Below, piece after piece: positions 49,356-58,518 of a stretch of 64,000 bases of DNA. Made by a program: the position numbers and the translations under genes. The notes under the pieces were generated by a model that was not told where the DNA came from, searched no databases, and saw nothing but the letters and a program-made list of their open reading frames with translations. Positions within the stretch are counted from its first letter, which is position 1, and the number at the start of each line of letters is the position of its first letter. Origin of the DNA: a virus; IMG/VR virus record IMGVR_UViG_3300047564_001181, positions 1 through 64,000 of that record. One strand, written 5' to 3'.

Positions 49356-49915
49356 TATTTTACCCTATTCTTATATACATAATAGGCAATACCACAAGCA
49401 TCTCCAACATCGTTATCATCAATATCAATATCATACTTCTTAAAGAAATCCATAGTCTTTTGCTTTCTAATATCTCTAATGCGAGCTTTAATAAAAGCTT
49501 CACCTTTCCCTGGATATTGAGACTTTACTTCTTCCTTCATTGCCTTTGTAAAGTTATTATTTCCAATATATGATTGCCATTGAATTGGAGTTATTGTAAC
49601 TACCTCTGTCTTCTTATCTAGTAGATTAGTAAGTAGAGCACCAACTACCATTGCAATCTTTAGACCTGCATCCGCAGATTTTACCATAATAGCCTGTTCG
49701 ATTGCAACATAATCGGGAGAAGTTATTTTTTTTAATGCTTTTGCTTTAGTTCCAGCATCTTTAATCTTGTCATAAATAGTCATTCCAACAACTGGAAGCT
49801 TACCTATTTTAGTAATCTTTCCATCTTCAATCAGACAAAATGCTACTGATGCTGTTGAAGCGTCAATTCCTAGAACTCTTTTTGCGTTTGTTCTTTTCAA
49901 TTCCGCTAATGACAT
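49355..49915 (-). CDS. RuvC-like Holliday junction resolvase
   Basis: 186 aa. VLGIDASTASVAFCLIEDG (first catalytic Asp, about residue 17), YVAIEQAIMVKSADAGLKIA (Glu about 72), and DIDDNDVGDACGIAYYVYKN near the C-terminus (last Asp pair). RNase H fold of RuvC type, resolving four-way junctions before packaging. Its start lies inside the end of the zinc-finger gene (53-nt overlap). Confidence 0.88.
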   Translation of the reverse strand: MSLAELKRTNAKRVLGIDASTASVAFCLIEDGKITKIGKLPVVGMTIYDKIKDAGTKAKALKKITSPDYVAIEQAIMVKSADAGLKIAMVVGALLTNLLDKKTEVVTITPIQWQSYIGNNNFTKAMKEEVKSQYPGKGEAFIKARIRDIRKQKTMDFFKKYDIDIDDNDVGDACGIAYYVYKNRVK

Positions 49916-50180
49916 TTCTTATATCTCCAATTACTTTTACTGTATCATTTTTTGTATTCTTTGATTCACACCAAGCACAAACCTCTGACGGGTTATGTTT
50001 GCTTAAAATGGTATCGCATTGAATGCATACCCTGTGTTTACCAGCAAGTCTTTCTCTTTTTTCATAGTACTTCTGCATAATCCTTTTATTAGTTGCAACC
50101 CTGCAACATTGATTAGAGCAATACTTTTGATTATGAGTTTTAAACTCAAATTCTTTTCCACACTCTGCACAGATTTTCAT
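49863..50180 (-). CDS. Zinc-finger protein
   Basis: 105 aa. MKICAECGKEFEFKTHNQKY then CSNQCCRVATNKR is an HNH/McrA-like zinc finger without visible HNH triad; a second one, CIQCDTILSKHNPSEVCAWC. Basic C-terminus (KNKRKKSSRN). Possibly DNA-binding. Confidence 0.7.
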   Translation of the reverse strand: MKICAECGKEFEFKTHNQKYCSNQCCRVATNKRIMQKYYEKRERLAGKHRVCIQCDTILSKHNPSEVCAWCESKNTKNDTVKVIGDIRNVISGIEKNKRKKSSRN

Positions 50181-50965
50181 AGCTTCCTGACCTGTAGTGG
50201 TTCAATCTTGGTACGACCATCTGGAGCCTCCTGACACGCATCAAAAATAGGACAGTACTTACATTGGTAAGAACTCTTTGTATATCCACGCTTTACATTT
50301 TTCTTTTCTTCCCAAGCCTGACGAACTTCACGCATCCAGTCAAAGATGTAGTCTGCATATTCTTGATTGTCTTCTGTCATAAGAATTGGGAATGTAGAAA
50401 TCTCATGTGTGTTTTTATTTTCATAAAGGAAGAAGCCTTCTTGTGCTCCTGTACCCTTCATATAAATAAGAATTTGAACTAGATGTGACTCGGATGGTGT
50501 CTGTGTCATTTTACGAATGTCGTACTGTTCAGACTTAATGGTTTTAATTTCGCCAATGATTTCTTCTCCGTCAACATCCATTACGACATCGATAAAGCCA
50601 CGAATAGGTGGGTCAGAAAGTTTTAATTCTCTTTCTACCTCTTTAACTGTAGCAACCTGAGTTACTTTCTTTAAAGCTTTTTGAATGCGGTCATGGCTTG
50701 CTGTGCCATTTTCCATAGCAGCCATACCCTCTGCGGTGAATGAGTCTTTCATCACTACACCATTAAATGCAAATTGCCAATATCTAGGGCAAGTTCCAAA
50801 ACCATATCCTACTGTAGATGGTGAAAATGAATATTTGGTTTGAACACCATCTCTTTGCTTTCCTTCTAGACTTGCTACCTTTAATTCTTTTTGTAGCTTC
50901 TTATGGTCTATCTTTGTTTCTCTCTTGCGATTCTTTAACGCACTAATATGGTTAGTTGGTGACAT
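50177..50965 (-). CDS. Cas4/RecB-like PD-(D/E)XK exonuclease
   Basis: 262 aa. FSPSTVGYGFGTCPRYWQFA (first Fe-S Cys), GTASHDRIQKALKK, RGFIDVVMDVDGEEIIGEIK (PD-(D/E)XK: Asp and E-x-K), QILIYMKGTGAQEGFFLYEN, and the trailing CKYCPIFDAC giving three more Cys. That is the Cas4/AddB-like nuclease with an Fe-S cluster. Probably 5'-3' resection for recombination with the adjacent RecA. No CRISPR locus in the window. Confidence 0.88.
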   Translation of the reverse strand: MSPTNHISALKNRKRETKIDHKKLQKELKVASLEGKQRDGVQTKYSFSPSTVGYGFGTCPRYWQFAFNGVVMKDSFTAEGMAAMENGTASHDRIQKALKKVTQVATVKEVERELKLSDPPIRGFIDVVMDVDGEEIIGEIKTIKSEQYDIRKMTQTPSESHLVQILIYMKGTGAQEGFFLYENKNTHEISTFPILMTEDNQEYADYIFDWMREVRQAWEEKKNVKRGYTKSSYQCKYCPIFDACQEAPDGRTKIEPLQVRKL

Positions 50966-50973
50966 TTCTTCTC

Positions 50974-51300
50974 CTAGTAAATCTTTGTCGTGTATTTCAA
51001 TGCTCCTACAAGCTTGTCTATTGTATCAGACATTGTGTAGTAAACATTCTTTTTGGTATGATTTACCGACCCACTTGGACCTTTAGCCACTGTAGTATAC
51101 CAAGTCGCTAGAATCTGGAACTTAGCAGACATAGCCTGAAGCTTTGTAATTAATGCAATCGCTTGCATTGCTGGCACATCTGGCTTTACGAGTAATTTTA
51201 CAATAATACCCAACGCCTCATCTAAATCCTCATCCTTCATAAACTCATGAAGGTCATTAAACTCTGTAATCTTATTAATCTGGTCAAGAGTTGTTTCCAT
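50974..51300 (-). CDS. Hypothetical helical protein
   Basis: 108 aa, all helix. LDQINKITEFNDLHEFMKDE, VPAMQAIALITKLQAMSAKF, MSDTIDKLVGALKYTTK. A type found in the replication operons of actinobacteriophages. Role unknown. Confidence 0.65.
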   Translation of the reverse strand: METTLDQINKITEFNDLHEFMKDEDLDEALGIIVKLLVKPDVPAMQAIALITKLQAMSAKFQILATWYTTVAKGPSGSVNHTKKNVYYTMSDTIDKLVGALKYTTKIY

Positions 51301-51589
51301 TTGCTCTCCTTACTAAATCCTCTAACATAGCCCACTCAATTACGGCTAATCTTGTTTTATATTTGTCTCCCAATACAACCATAAGTGCTGGAGACTTTTC
51401 TTTATCTGTTCTAAGGGCATCGGTTACAATCTTTGCCCAATTGTCTTGTGATATAGAATATGACTTTTCATACTCTTTAATATCTATTACAAACTCTTCC
51501 CAGCTTGCATCACCCTTTTGGTACTGTCCACGCCCAGAGTTCTTATGTGCCTTAGCACCAATCTTTTTAATCTCTCCACGCTCACTCAT
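51284..51589 (-). CDS. PD-(D/E)XK nuclease-like protein
   Basis: 101 aa from ATG 51589 (GGAAGGAAAG-type site upstream). KKIGAKAHKNSGRGQYQKGD, SWEEFVIDIKEYEKSYSISQ, SPALMVVLGDKYKTRLAVIE. GD...D-x-K fits a minimal PD-(D/E)XK core, like Holliday-junction-resolvase-type or RNase-type nucleases of phage replication operons. Inference from motif spacing. Confidence 0.65.
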   Translation of the reverse strand: MSERGEIKKIGAKAHKNSGRGQYQKGDASWEEFVIDIKEYEKSYSISQDNWAKIVTDALRTDKEKSPALMVVLGDKYKTRLAVIEWAMLEDLVRRANGNNS

Positions 51590-51774
51590 AACTTTCCTTC
51601 CGATTGATGATTGCTGCTGCACTTCCAAATAAGTTTTCTTTTTTCTTCATTTAATCTAGCAGACTTTACAGTTTCAGAGCATTCCTGACACATGAATGTT
51701 CCAGAGATTTCAATATACTCCTCAACATCCTCTTCTGTATTTTCTTTATTAAGAAAATCTTTAGGGTTTATCAT
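51586..51774 (-). CDS. Zinc-ribbon protein
   Basis: 62 aa. Acidic N-terminus, then FMCQECSETVKSARLNEEKR and IWKCSSNHQSEG: C-x2-C...C-x3-(N)H. ATGA overlaps with both neighbours. Part of the recA-nuclease set. Confidence 0.65.
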   Translation of the reverse strand: MINPKDFLNKENTEEDVEEYIEISGTFMCQECSETVKSARLNEEKRKLIWKCSSNHQSEGKL

Positions 51775-52778
51775 ACCTTTTCGTATACCAAAATCTTTAG
51801 TTTGTCAAACATTTCTTTGTTTTCACGAACCATATCTACTACCTTAGCACGACCCTGAACACGCTCTCCTAGAACTGTGTACCAAGCTCCACCTCGTTCG
51901 ATTACACCCATCATTTCAGCTGTATCTACTAGGTCTGCAACCTCGTCTACACCAACATGCTCACCCTGGAAGTAGAAGTCGTACGAGCCTGTAATAAATT
52001 GTGGACCAGTCTTGTTATAGTCAATTGTCCAGTTTACAGGACGACCAACCTTTTGCTCAATTAACTTATCACCGACTGCAACTTTATCCTTGATAGAGTT
52101 TGCCTCAGCTTCTGATGACCAGAGCTTTACAATTGTTGAGCTAAAGAACTTAACAGCCATACCACCTGTTGGGATATGAGTAGCATGCATAGAGCCAAAC
52201 TGGTTACGCTGCTGTGAGATAAGAACCAACAATGTATTCTTATTTGCATAGTTAAGCATCTTAACTGCGTGAGTCATATCTTTTGCTTCTGCACCAATCT
52301 GCTTTGTGTCTTGAAGGTGCTTTAGTTCTTCTCCATCTTTTTCAAAATAGATTGCGGGTAGCAATGCTGAGATTGAGTCAACTACTATTAAGTCGACTCC
52401 TGCGTTCATAAGTTGAACACCAATATCAACCATGTCGTTGATAGTCTTAACTGGAGAATAGATTAGCTTAGATGAATCTACACCTAGTTTTTCTGCCCAC
52501 TCCTGTGAGTAAGACTGCTCAGCGTCAATCCAAGCACATACCTTACCTAACTTCTGTGCCTCAGCAATCATCTGAAGACAGAAGGATGACTTACCTGCTG
52601 ATTTATTTCCCCAGATAAGAACCTGTCGCCCATAGGCGAATCCACCTTTTAGTCCAACATTTAGACTAAGGCTTGGCGTTGCCTGTTTTTCGATTTCGAC
52701 CTCTGTTGCCGACTGAACCCTTTGTCTTGTCTTTGGGTCTAGTCTGGACAGGATGTCCTCTATAGTTATCTCGCTCAT
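51771..52778 (-). CDS. recA: RecA-like recombinase
   Basis: 335 aa. GNKSAGKS Walker A (57-64), LIVVDSISALLPA Walker B (about 130-142), VLISQQRNQFGSMHATHIPT with the Q-R-N switch and loop L2, GGMAVKFFSSTIVKLWSS. Strand exchange and repair; with the Cas4-like nuclease it forms a recombination module. Its first 113 nt also encode the tail of the preceding gene. C-terminal acidic tail of bacterial RecA is missing. Confidence 0.93.
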   Translation of the reverse strand: MSEITIEDILSRLDPKTRQRVQSATEVEIEKQATPSLSLNVGLKGGFAYGRQVLIWGNKSAGKSSFCLQMIAEAQKLGKVCAWIDAEQSYSQEWAEKLGVDSSKLIYSPVKTINDMVDIGVQLMNAGVDLIVVDSISALLPAIYFEKDGEELKHLQDTKQIGAEAKDMTHAVKMLNYANKNTLLVLISQQRNQFGSMHATHIPTGGMAVKFFSSTIVKLWSSEAEANSIKDKVAVGDKLIEQKVGRPVNWTIDYNKTGPQFITGSYDFYFQGEHVGVDEVADLVDTAEMMGVIERGGAWYTVLGERVQGRAKVVDMVRENKEMFDKLKILVYEKV

Positions 52779-52950
52779 AAAAGTGATTCTCCAATATTTC
52801 TGCTAATTGCCGTATGTCATCATTTCTCATTGATGAAAGTTTTTTAATTATTGAGAAGATTAAATCTTCATCGTGGCTCTTGATTACCATTAGGTATTCT
52901 CCCTCTGAGCCTTCTAGGAAATACCCAGAGATATTATCCTTTGACACCAT
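52666..52950 (-). CDS. Hypothetical protein, C-terminus overlaps recA
   Basis: 94 aa. KSHDEDLIFSIIKKLSSMRN, DIRQLAEILENHFYERDNYR; then 30 basic residues (RPKDKTKGSVGNRGRNRKTG) that are encoded in the 113-nt overlap with recA. A flexible, arginine-rich tail could bind nucleic acid. The 155 nt before recA can only be filled by this frame. Confidence 0.6.
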   Translation of the reverse strand: MVSKDNISGYFLEGSEGEYLMVIKSHDEDLIFSIIKKLSSMRNDDIRQLAEILENHFYERDNYRGHPVQTRPKDKTKGSVGNRGRNRKTGNAKP

Positions 52951-53278
52951 GGAGATATGGTCTTTCTCTATTCTTGTTTATCTTTTCTACAAAGACTTCC
53001 TCAAGAGAAGATGTAGTTACTCCATTTGCATCGAGTCCAGCCCATAGGTCAAGAACACGGACAAGAATGTCTGCTAGTTCTTCAACTACTTCTCTTTCTC
53101 CCTTGTCCTTGCGAAGTGCTTCTAATACCTCTGTGGCTTCTGAGTGAATCATTGCAATTTGCTTTGCATAAAATACAAAGGCATCCTGCTCTTGAATTCT
53201 TTTAGTTGGTTCCCAAAAACCTTTATCTTGTGCTGTTCTGTGTAAATCTTTTGCGAGTAAGTCAAAACTTACATTCAT
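52934..53278 (-). CDS. MazG-like nucleotide pyrophosphohydrolase
   Basis: 114 aa. AMIHSEATEVLEALRKDKGE (E-x3-E) and VVEELADILVRVLDLWAGLD (E-x2-D) give the MazG metal-binding set, in a dimeric four-helix fold. Would hydrolyse (d)NTPs or (p)ppGpp-type nucleotides. ATGA overlap with dnaE's stop side. Confidence 0.88.
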   Translation of the reverse strand: MNVSFDLLAKDLHRTAQDKGFWEPTKRIQEQDAFVFYAKQIAMIHSEATEVLEALRKDKGEREVVEELADILVRVLDLWAGLDANGVTTSSLEEVFVEKINKNRERPYLHGVKG

Positions 53279-56200
53279 CGTACAAACTCCTTAATTGTTA
53301 GTGTTCCAGTTCTAGTTTCTTGCAATACTGGCTTACAGCGAGTTCCTGGCTTGGCATTTACCAAAGCATTTGAATACATACCAGAGAACACAGTAGTTGC
53401 AAATAATTCTTTATCATTATTAGCGAAGATGATATTTCCCATCTTATCGCCTTTCTTTGTTTTTCTACCAGAGAATGATACCACATACATTTCATCATCG
53501 ATTAAATTAAGATTCTTCGCTGCAAGGAACTTGGTAAACGGAGTATCCGCTTTCTTAATTTCATCTGTGGTTGCATACTCTGCAATTCTATTATCTCCTA
53601 CTAGAATAAGATACTGCTTACCTGTTTCAATTTCAGTATCTTGCTTATCAAAGACACCGACAGCACCAGTCTTATCTACTAGCTCAACACGAGACCATCC
53701 ATCTCCACGCTTAATTGACTTAACCATAGCCATAACTAAGAATGAACCTATTTCTTCATATTCTTCTAATGGCTTAATAAAGGCTTCCATCCATCTAGGC
53801 AAATCATTAACAAACTCTGGAATGTTTAACATCTCATAGTAGTTCTCCGACTCTTTTCCTGTTCGCTGATTATCATCAAACGCTGCACCACCAATCTTAT
53901 TTAGTGATTCAACTGCACGAGCATTGATGCCAGAACCCTTCTCACGAGTTACCTTACGGAAGTGTTCATATGAAATATATGGTCTACGCTTAATAATTGC
54001 ATTAGCAATGTTTTCAGAAATATACTTAACATTTCCAAGACCAAATCTAATAGCATCACCTTCAAGAGTGAAGTCAATTCCGCCTTCATTAATGTGTGGC
54101 AAGCGAATCTTGATACCCATACGCTTTGCTTCGATTAGATATTCTGTACGAGTATCTTTATCTTTTTCGTTGCGTAAAAGAGAGTACATAAACTCTACAG
54201 GATAGTAACGCTTGAGCCAAGCGGTCCAGTAAGAAAGCATAGAGTAAGCAACTGCATGTGACTTATTAAATGAATAACCTGCGTGTGCTTCGAAGTCGTG
54301 CCAGAGCTTTTGAGCATCGTGAGCATCGATATGCTTACTTGCACCCTTGATGAACTCATCCTTGTACTTATCAAATTCACGAGCATCTTTTTTCTTACCA
54401 ATAATCTTACGAACTTTATCTGCTTCTGCCATTGTCATTCCACCTAGCTTTACGCAAGCGAGCATAACTTGTTCTTGATACAGAATACATCCATAAGTAT
54501 CTTTAGTAAACTCTTCAACAATTGGGTGAACATAGTTAACCTTTTGCTTACCCTTTTTACGCTTAATATAATCAGCACCAATGGTATTCATAGCACCAGG
54601 TCGAACAAGGGCGTTAGAGGCTGCCAATTCGTTAAAGTTGCTTACCCCCATCTTTATCAGCAGGTTAGTGTACGGCACTGTTTCCGCTTGGAATACACCC
54701 TTTGTGTGTCCAGCCGTTAGGTCTAGATACACCTCTGGGTCGGCTAAATCCAATTCTGAGAGGTCAATCTCCTTGTTGTGGCGTAATTTAATGCTGTCCA
54801 GAGTGTCGTGGATTACAGCAAGGGTTTTAAGCCCTAGAGCATCAATCTTAATGAGACCAATCTCTGCAGCCTTTTCCATATCTACAGCCACTACAGGAAT
54901 ACGGTCATCCCCTTGGGTATCCTTACGAGTCTCCATTGGGGCAAACTTGTAAATGTCATCCTTAGCAGTTACGATACCTGCGGCATGCATACCAGTGCCA
55001 CGAATACGACCACGAAGGCGGTCTGCATAGAAAACAATCTCTGGATACTTCTGCCTAAATTCTGCCGTATTTTTACTTGTAATAAAGTCTTCCCAAGTCT
55101 CAACTTGCTTGAGTGCTTTGTTTACTTCTGATAATGGAACATGGAACGCACGAGCAACATCTCGAACAACACCTTTGTCCTTGAATGTAAGAAATGTAGC
55201 AATTGAGGCAACATGTCCATACTTGCTAGTTAAATATTCTTTAACCTCACTTCTTCGGCGGTCTTCATAGTCTGTATCAATATCGGGAAAGTCGTTACGC
55301 TCAGGGTTAATGAATCGGAAGAATAGTAATCCATATTTAATTGGGTCTACTTCTGTAATTCCCAACGCATAACAAACCAAAGAGCCAGCAGCAGAACCAC
55401 GACCAGGACCAACAAGAATTTGATTACTCTTAGACCAGTTAATCATGTCTGCAACAACAAGGAAGTATGAACTAAAGTTTTTGTCTTTAATAATTTCTAA
55501 CTCATCATACAGACGCTTTTTGTATTCTTCATTTACTGCCAGACCTTTTCTTACAAGCCCAGAGTATGCGAGTTTTTCCAGCTCTGCATGTGGGTCGCTA
55601 TATTGGGCTGGTAGAAGGTCTAGGTCTTTCTTTTCTGTGTACGAGCCAATCTTGTCACTAATTGCAACAGAGTTTTCGTATAGGTCTGGTCTATCAATTC
55701 CCTGCTCCTCCATTTTGGATTTAACATCATTGATACCAGAAAGATAAATATCTAGTTCTGAGAACGACATCTGACGGTCTCCATATAGGTAGTCGAGCCT
55801 CTGCATAACATCTTTAATCTTGGTGCTTCCATCGTAAGTTGCTTCCTTACGAATGTTTGGGTGTGTACCCAAGATAAGCATGATTTCTTCTGCTACTCTA
55901 TCCTTTGGGTCTGCGTAGTGGCAGTCAAGAGTTACTGTGCTCTTTACACCCATCTCATCTGCTAACTTAAGCAATGAGTGATTAAGCTCGGCAGGATTGT
56001 GTGGCTGAAGTTCCATATAGAAGTCATCGCCAAAAACTTGTTTAAACCAATCGGTATACGATTTAGCAGCAGACATATTGCCATTCTCAATAGCCTTTGC
56101 AATAATACCGTTCATACATCCAGATAGCACAACAAGACCACTTGAGTGCTTTTCTAGGATATCAAAGTCCATACGAGGCTTCATGAAGAATCCATCGTTC

Positions 56201-56535
56201 CAAGCACTTTCCGACAACTTGCCAAGGTTTTCTAGCCCCTTATCGTCTTTTGCAAGAACAATTAAGTGGTTATAAATTTGGTCTTCTGCTTGTCGGTCTT
56301 TCTTTGCTCGCTTATCAAATCTATCATTTGTAAAGTATGCCTCAATACCGAGGATTGGCTTTACTCCTGTTTCTTTTGCTGCAGCAAGCATATCCATATG
56401 ACCAGATAGAGTTCCGTGGTCGGTAATAGACAACGCAGTCATATCTAGCTCTTTTGCTCGTTGCATTAACTCTAGTGGCGATGAAAAGCCATCTAGTAAA
56501 CTGTAATAAGAATGTGAATGGTGGTTATGAAACAT
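53275..56535 (-). CDS. dnaE: DNA polymerase III alpha subunit
   Basis: 1086 aa. PHP domain at the N-terminus (HNHHSHSYYSLLDG, SITDHGTLSG), polymerase palm with VGPGRGSAAGSLVCYALGIT and NDFPDIDTDYEDRRR (catalytic Asp), YGCILYQEQVMLACVKLGGM, FNKSHAVAYSMLSYWTAWLK, then a helix-hairpin-helix and a short OB-like end. Somewhat shorter than bacterial DnaE1. Main replicative polymerase of the phage. Its promoter at 56567-56596 sits in a hairpin. Confidence 0.96.
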   Translation of the reverse strand: MFHNHHSHSYYSLLDGFSSPLELMQRAKELDMTALSITDHGTLSGHMDMLAAAKETGVKPILGIEAYFTNDRFDKRAKKDRQAEDQIYNHLIVLAKDDKGLENLGKLSESAWNDGFFMKPRMDFDILEKHSSGLVVLSGCMNGIIAKAIENGNMSAAKSYTDWFKQVFGDDFYMELQPHNPAELNHSLLKLADEMGVKSTVTLDCHYADPKDRVAEEIMLILGTHPNIRKEATYDGSTKIKDVMQRLDYLYGDRQMSFSELDIYLSGINDVKSKMEEQGIDRPDLYENSVAISDKIGSYTEKKDLDLLPAQYSDPHAELEKLAYSGLVRKGLAVNEEYKKRLYDELEIIKDKNFSSYFLVVADMINWSKSNQILVGPGRGSAAGSLVCYALGITEVDPIKYGLLFFRFINPERNDFPDIDTDYEDRRRSEVKEYLTSKYGHVASIATFLTFKDKGVVRDVARAFHVPLSEVNKALKQVETWEDFITSKNTAEFRQKYPEIVFYADRLRGRIRGTGMHAAGIVTAKDDIYKFAPMETRKDTQGDDRIPVVAVDMEKAAEIGLIKIDALGLKTLAVIHDTLDSIKLRHNKEIDLSELDLADPEVYLDLTAGHTKGVFQAETVPYTNLLIKMGVSNFNELAASNALVRPGAMNTIGADYIKRKKGKQKVNYVHPIVEEFTKDTYGCILYQEQVMLACVKLGGMTMAEADKVRKIIGKKKDAREFDKYKDEFIKGASKHIDAHDAQKLWHDFEAHAGYSFNKSHAVAYSMLSYWTAWLKRYYPVEFMYSLLRNEKDKDTRTEYLIEAKRMGIKIRLPHINEGGIDFTLEGDAIRFGLGNVKYISENIANAIIKRRPYISYEHFRKVTREKGSGINARAVESLNKIGGAAFDDNQRTGKESENYYEMLNIPEFVNDLPRWMEAFIKPLEEYEEIGSFLVMAMVKSIKRGDGWSRVELVDKTGAVGVFDKQDTEIETGKQYLILVGDNRIAEYATTDEIKKADTPFTKFLAAKNLNLIDDEMYVVSFSGRKTKKGDKMGNIIFANNDKELFATTVFSGMYSNALVNAKPGTRCKPVLQETRTGTLTIKEFVR

Positions 56536-56558
56536 TTTTCTCCAATAATATGTAAGGA

Positions 56559-56580
56559 CAGTAGGAATTATATCCTACTG
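56559..56580 (-). terminator. Hairpin with a -10 box as its loop
   Basis: CAGTAGGA-tataat-TCCTACTG on the minus strand: 8 perfect pairs with TATAAT as exact loop. Ends the SSB unit and lies in the dnaE promoter. Confidence 0.6.
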
Positions 56581-56596
56581 CCCCTACCTTTGTCAA
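56567..56596 (-). promoter_or_regulatory. dnaE promoter
   Basis: TTGACA (56596-56591), 18 bp, TATAAT (56572-56567) on the minus strand; GGAGAAAA lies before ATG 56535. Confidence 0.8.
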
Positions 56597-57247
56597 TTAC
56601 CAATCCAAAGAAGTTGAGGCAGAGGAATCGACATCTAGACCCATGTAAAAATTCTCTTGGTCTGTGTATGCAACCTGACGAGTAGCAACCTTCATCAAAT
56701 CAAATGGTTCAACACCACTGAAGTCGAAAGCGTTTTCATCAATAGCACCTGGAATCAAAACATAGTTTGTTTGTGTTCCAGTTCCATTACGGCGAAGTGA
56801 CCAAACAAGATTGGTAATAGAACCAGTCTCATCATCGTAGTCACTGATAGTGTTTGTTGTAGTTGACTTTGGACCAACTCCCTGTGACCAGATTGCCACA
56901 TAATTTTCTTCATTGTCATATACATAGACATTGGTGTAGAAACGGAGCTTAGCCTTCCAGCCAGCCTTTGGGTCTTTACGATTTTGTTCGCAGCCATAGC
57001 AACGACCTTCATCATCCATAGAGCACAATGCTTTACGGCGATAATCTTTAGGGTTGGTATGTTCTGCAACTACGATAGCCTGACCTAGCTTCTCGTTATA
57101 GTTCTTTGAATCGGCACTAAGTTCGTTTACAAAACGAAGTTTGACCTTTTGTCCATCGTCTAGTTTTAGCCAACGACCTTTTGGACCTTCTGATGCTCTA
57201 GCATCAATTTCATTTTTTGCTTGCTTAAGCGATTTGACAATTGCCAT
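56597..57247 (-). CDS. Single-stranded DNA-binding protein (gp32-like)
   Basis: 216 aa. GRWLKLDDGQKVKLRFVNEL (OB first strands), CSMDDEGRCYGCEQNRKDPK with three or four metal ligands as in gp32-type zinc inserts, LRFYTNVYVYDNEENYVAIW, and an acidic end (LDVDSSASTSLDW) typical of SSB tails that recruit partners. Between primase and polymerase genes, with its own promoter. Confidence 0.8.
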   Translation of the reverse strand: MAIVKSLKQAKNEIDARASEGPKGRWLKLDDGQKVKLRFVNELSADSKNYNEKLGQAIVVAEHTNPKDYRRKALCSMDDEGRCYGCEQNRKDPKAGWKAKLRFYTNVYVYDNEENYVAIWSQGVGPKSTTTNTISDYDDETGSITNLVWSLRRNGTGTQTNYVLIPGAIDENAFDFSGVEPFDLMKVATRQVAYTDQENFYMGLDVDSSASTSLDW

Positions 57248-57298
57248 TATATTTCTTCTTTCTAAATAGTTGAACCTATAGGTGGTTCGTGTAGGATA

Positions 57299-57327
57299 AG
57301 TATATCAGAGTTGGAACAATAAGTCAA
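57299..57327 (-). promoter_or_regulatory. Sigma-A-type promoter of the SSB gene
   Basis: TTGACT (57327-57322), 17 bp, TATACT (57304-57299) on the minus strand. The leader folds GAACC-acctata-GGTTC before the ATG. Confidence 0.8.
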
Positions 57328-58255
57328 GTGTTTTATTGTCCATAGCATCAAGGATTTCTTGCTTGGTCATGTCCCCAATGTCTTTCTTGCCTTCTGGAAT
57401 ATTAATTAAACTAATATCTCTAGACTTAATGTTGTCCATAATTTTCTTTACGAAGGTCTGCCCAGCATCATCGGAATCTGGGGCAAGGATAATTTTAGTT
57501 GCATACTTTTCAAGTAACTTAATCTGCTCTCTGCTTACATTAGCACCTAAAGTTGCAACAGCATTTAAGCCCATTTGATGTAACTTAATTGCATCGAATG
57601 ATGATTCTACAACTATAATCTCTTCAAACTTGCATCTGTTGAGATTAAACAAAACTTTAGAGCGTGGCATATTAGTAGAGTTTTTAAATGATTTGCCTTC
57701 CACAGAACGAGCAACAAATCCAACATACATTCCGTTATCTGCCTGAACAGGAACAGTAACCATATCTTGATTTGTAGAATATCCAAGTTTAAATGTTTCT
57801 ACAGACTCCGCAGTAATTCCACGACCTTGCCAATACTCTTTTGCTCTTTCAGAAGATGTACATTCGCTGTGTAATTTTTTAATTAACTCTATATCGAATG
57901 GTTCTATCTCTTTGCTATTACTAATAGTATTAACAATTTGGTCGGTAAAGTTTATTTCTTTTGCAGCATTACTAATAATTCTGCTTGCTTCAAAGTATGA
58001 ACGCTTTGTTGTTTTCATCACAAAGTCCAATAGAGTGCCATTCTCCTGACATGAAAAACAAATAAAGAGTCCTTTCTCTTTATCTACTTCACAGGCTGGG
58101 GTATTTCTATTATTGTGAAATGGGCAGAAAATTAGGAAGTGGCTGTCTAGCTCTGACCCGATTGTGATGCCACACTGGGCGAGGATTTCTTTGACTTGCC
58201 CTGCTGAGTAGGACTCATTAGTATCAGCTTTGTTCCAATTACGGCTTGATAACAT
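57305..58255 (-). CDS. dnaG: DnaG-type primase
   Basis: 316 aa. N-terminal zinc domain CPFHNNRNTPACEVDKEKGL then FICFSCQENG (CHC2). Core with HSECTSSERAKEYWQGRGIT. TOPRIM: EIIVVESSFDAIKLHQMGLN (Glu) and KIILAPDSDDAGQTFVKKIM (Asp pair). The helicase-binding C-domain of bacterial DnaG is absent. Synthesises primers; works with DnaB. Its first 109 nt overlap the previous gene. Confidence 0.94.
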   Translation of the reverse strand: MLSSRNWNKADTNESYSAGQVKEILAQCGITIGSELDSHFLIFCPFHNNRNTPACEVDKEKGLFICFSCQENGTLLDFVMKTTKRSYFEASRIISNAAKEINFTDQIVNTISNSKEIEPFDIELIKKLHSECTSSERAKEYWQGRGITAESVETFKLGYSTNQDMVTVPVQADNGMYVGFVARSVEGKSFKNSTNMPRSKVLFNLNRCKFEEIIVVESSFDAIKLHQMGLNAVATLGANVSREQIKLLEKYATKIILAPDSDDAGQTFVKKIMDNIKSRDISLINIPEGKKDIGDMTKQEILDAMDNKTLDLLFQL

Positions 58256-58512
58256 CTTGATTTTGCCTTTCCAACATATATTCCATATCTTGTGTACTTA
58301 AAATTATATCCGTGAGTAGTATACTCTATTGTAAAGATTGGGTCAAGGTCGTAGTGTGGAATATATCCTTTATTTCGCATATATTCTTCTGCAATCTGTT
58401 CATATCTCTCTCTGAGACGGATAATGTCTTTATCGTCATTAATCACACCAGAGAAGTCGAAGTTGTGAATCTTCTTATGAATAGCGTATTCCACATATTC
58501 ATTATACCCCAA
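58147..58512 (-). CDS. Hypothetical protein, C-terminus overlaps dnaG
   Basis: 121 aa. YVEYAIHKKIHNFDFSGVIN, RERYEQIAEEYMRNKGYIPH, FTIEYTTHGYNFKYTRYGIY. The last 35 residues (KSKKSSPSVASQSGQS end) are encoded within dnaG. No family recognised. Confidence 0.65.
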   Translation of the reverse strand: MGYNEYVEYAIHKKIHNFDFSGVINDDKDIIRLRERYEQIAEEYMRNKGYIPHYDLDPIFTIEYTTHGYNFKYTRYGIYVGKAKSRCYQAVIGTKLILMSPTQQGKSKKSSPSVASQSGQS

Positions 58513-58518
58513 ATCTGA

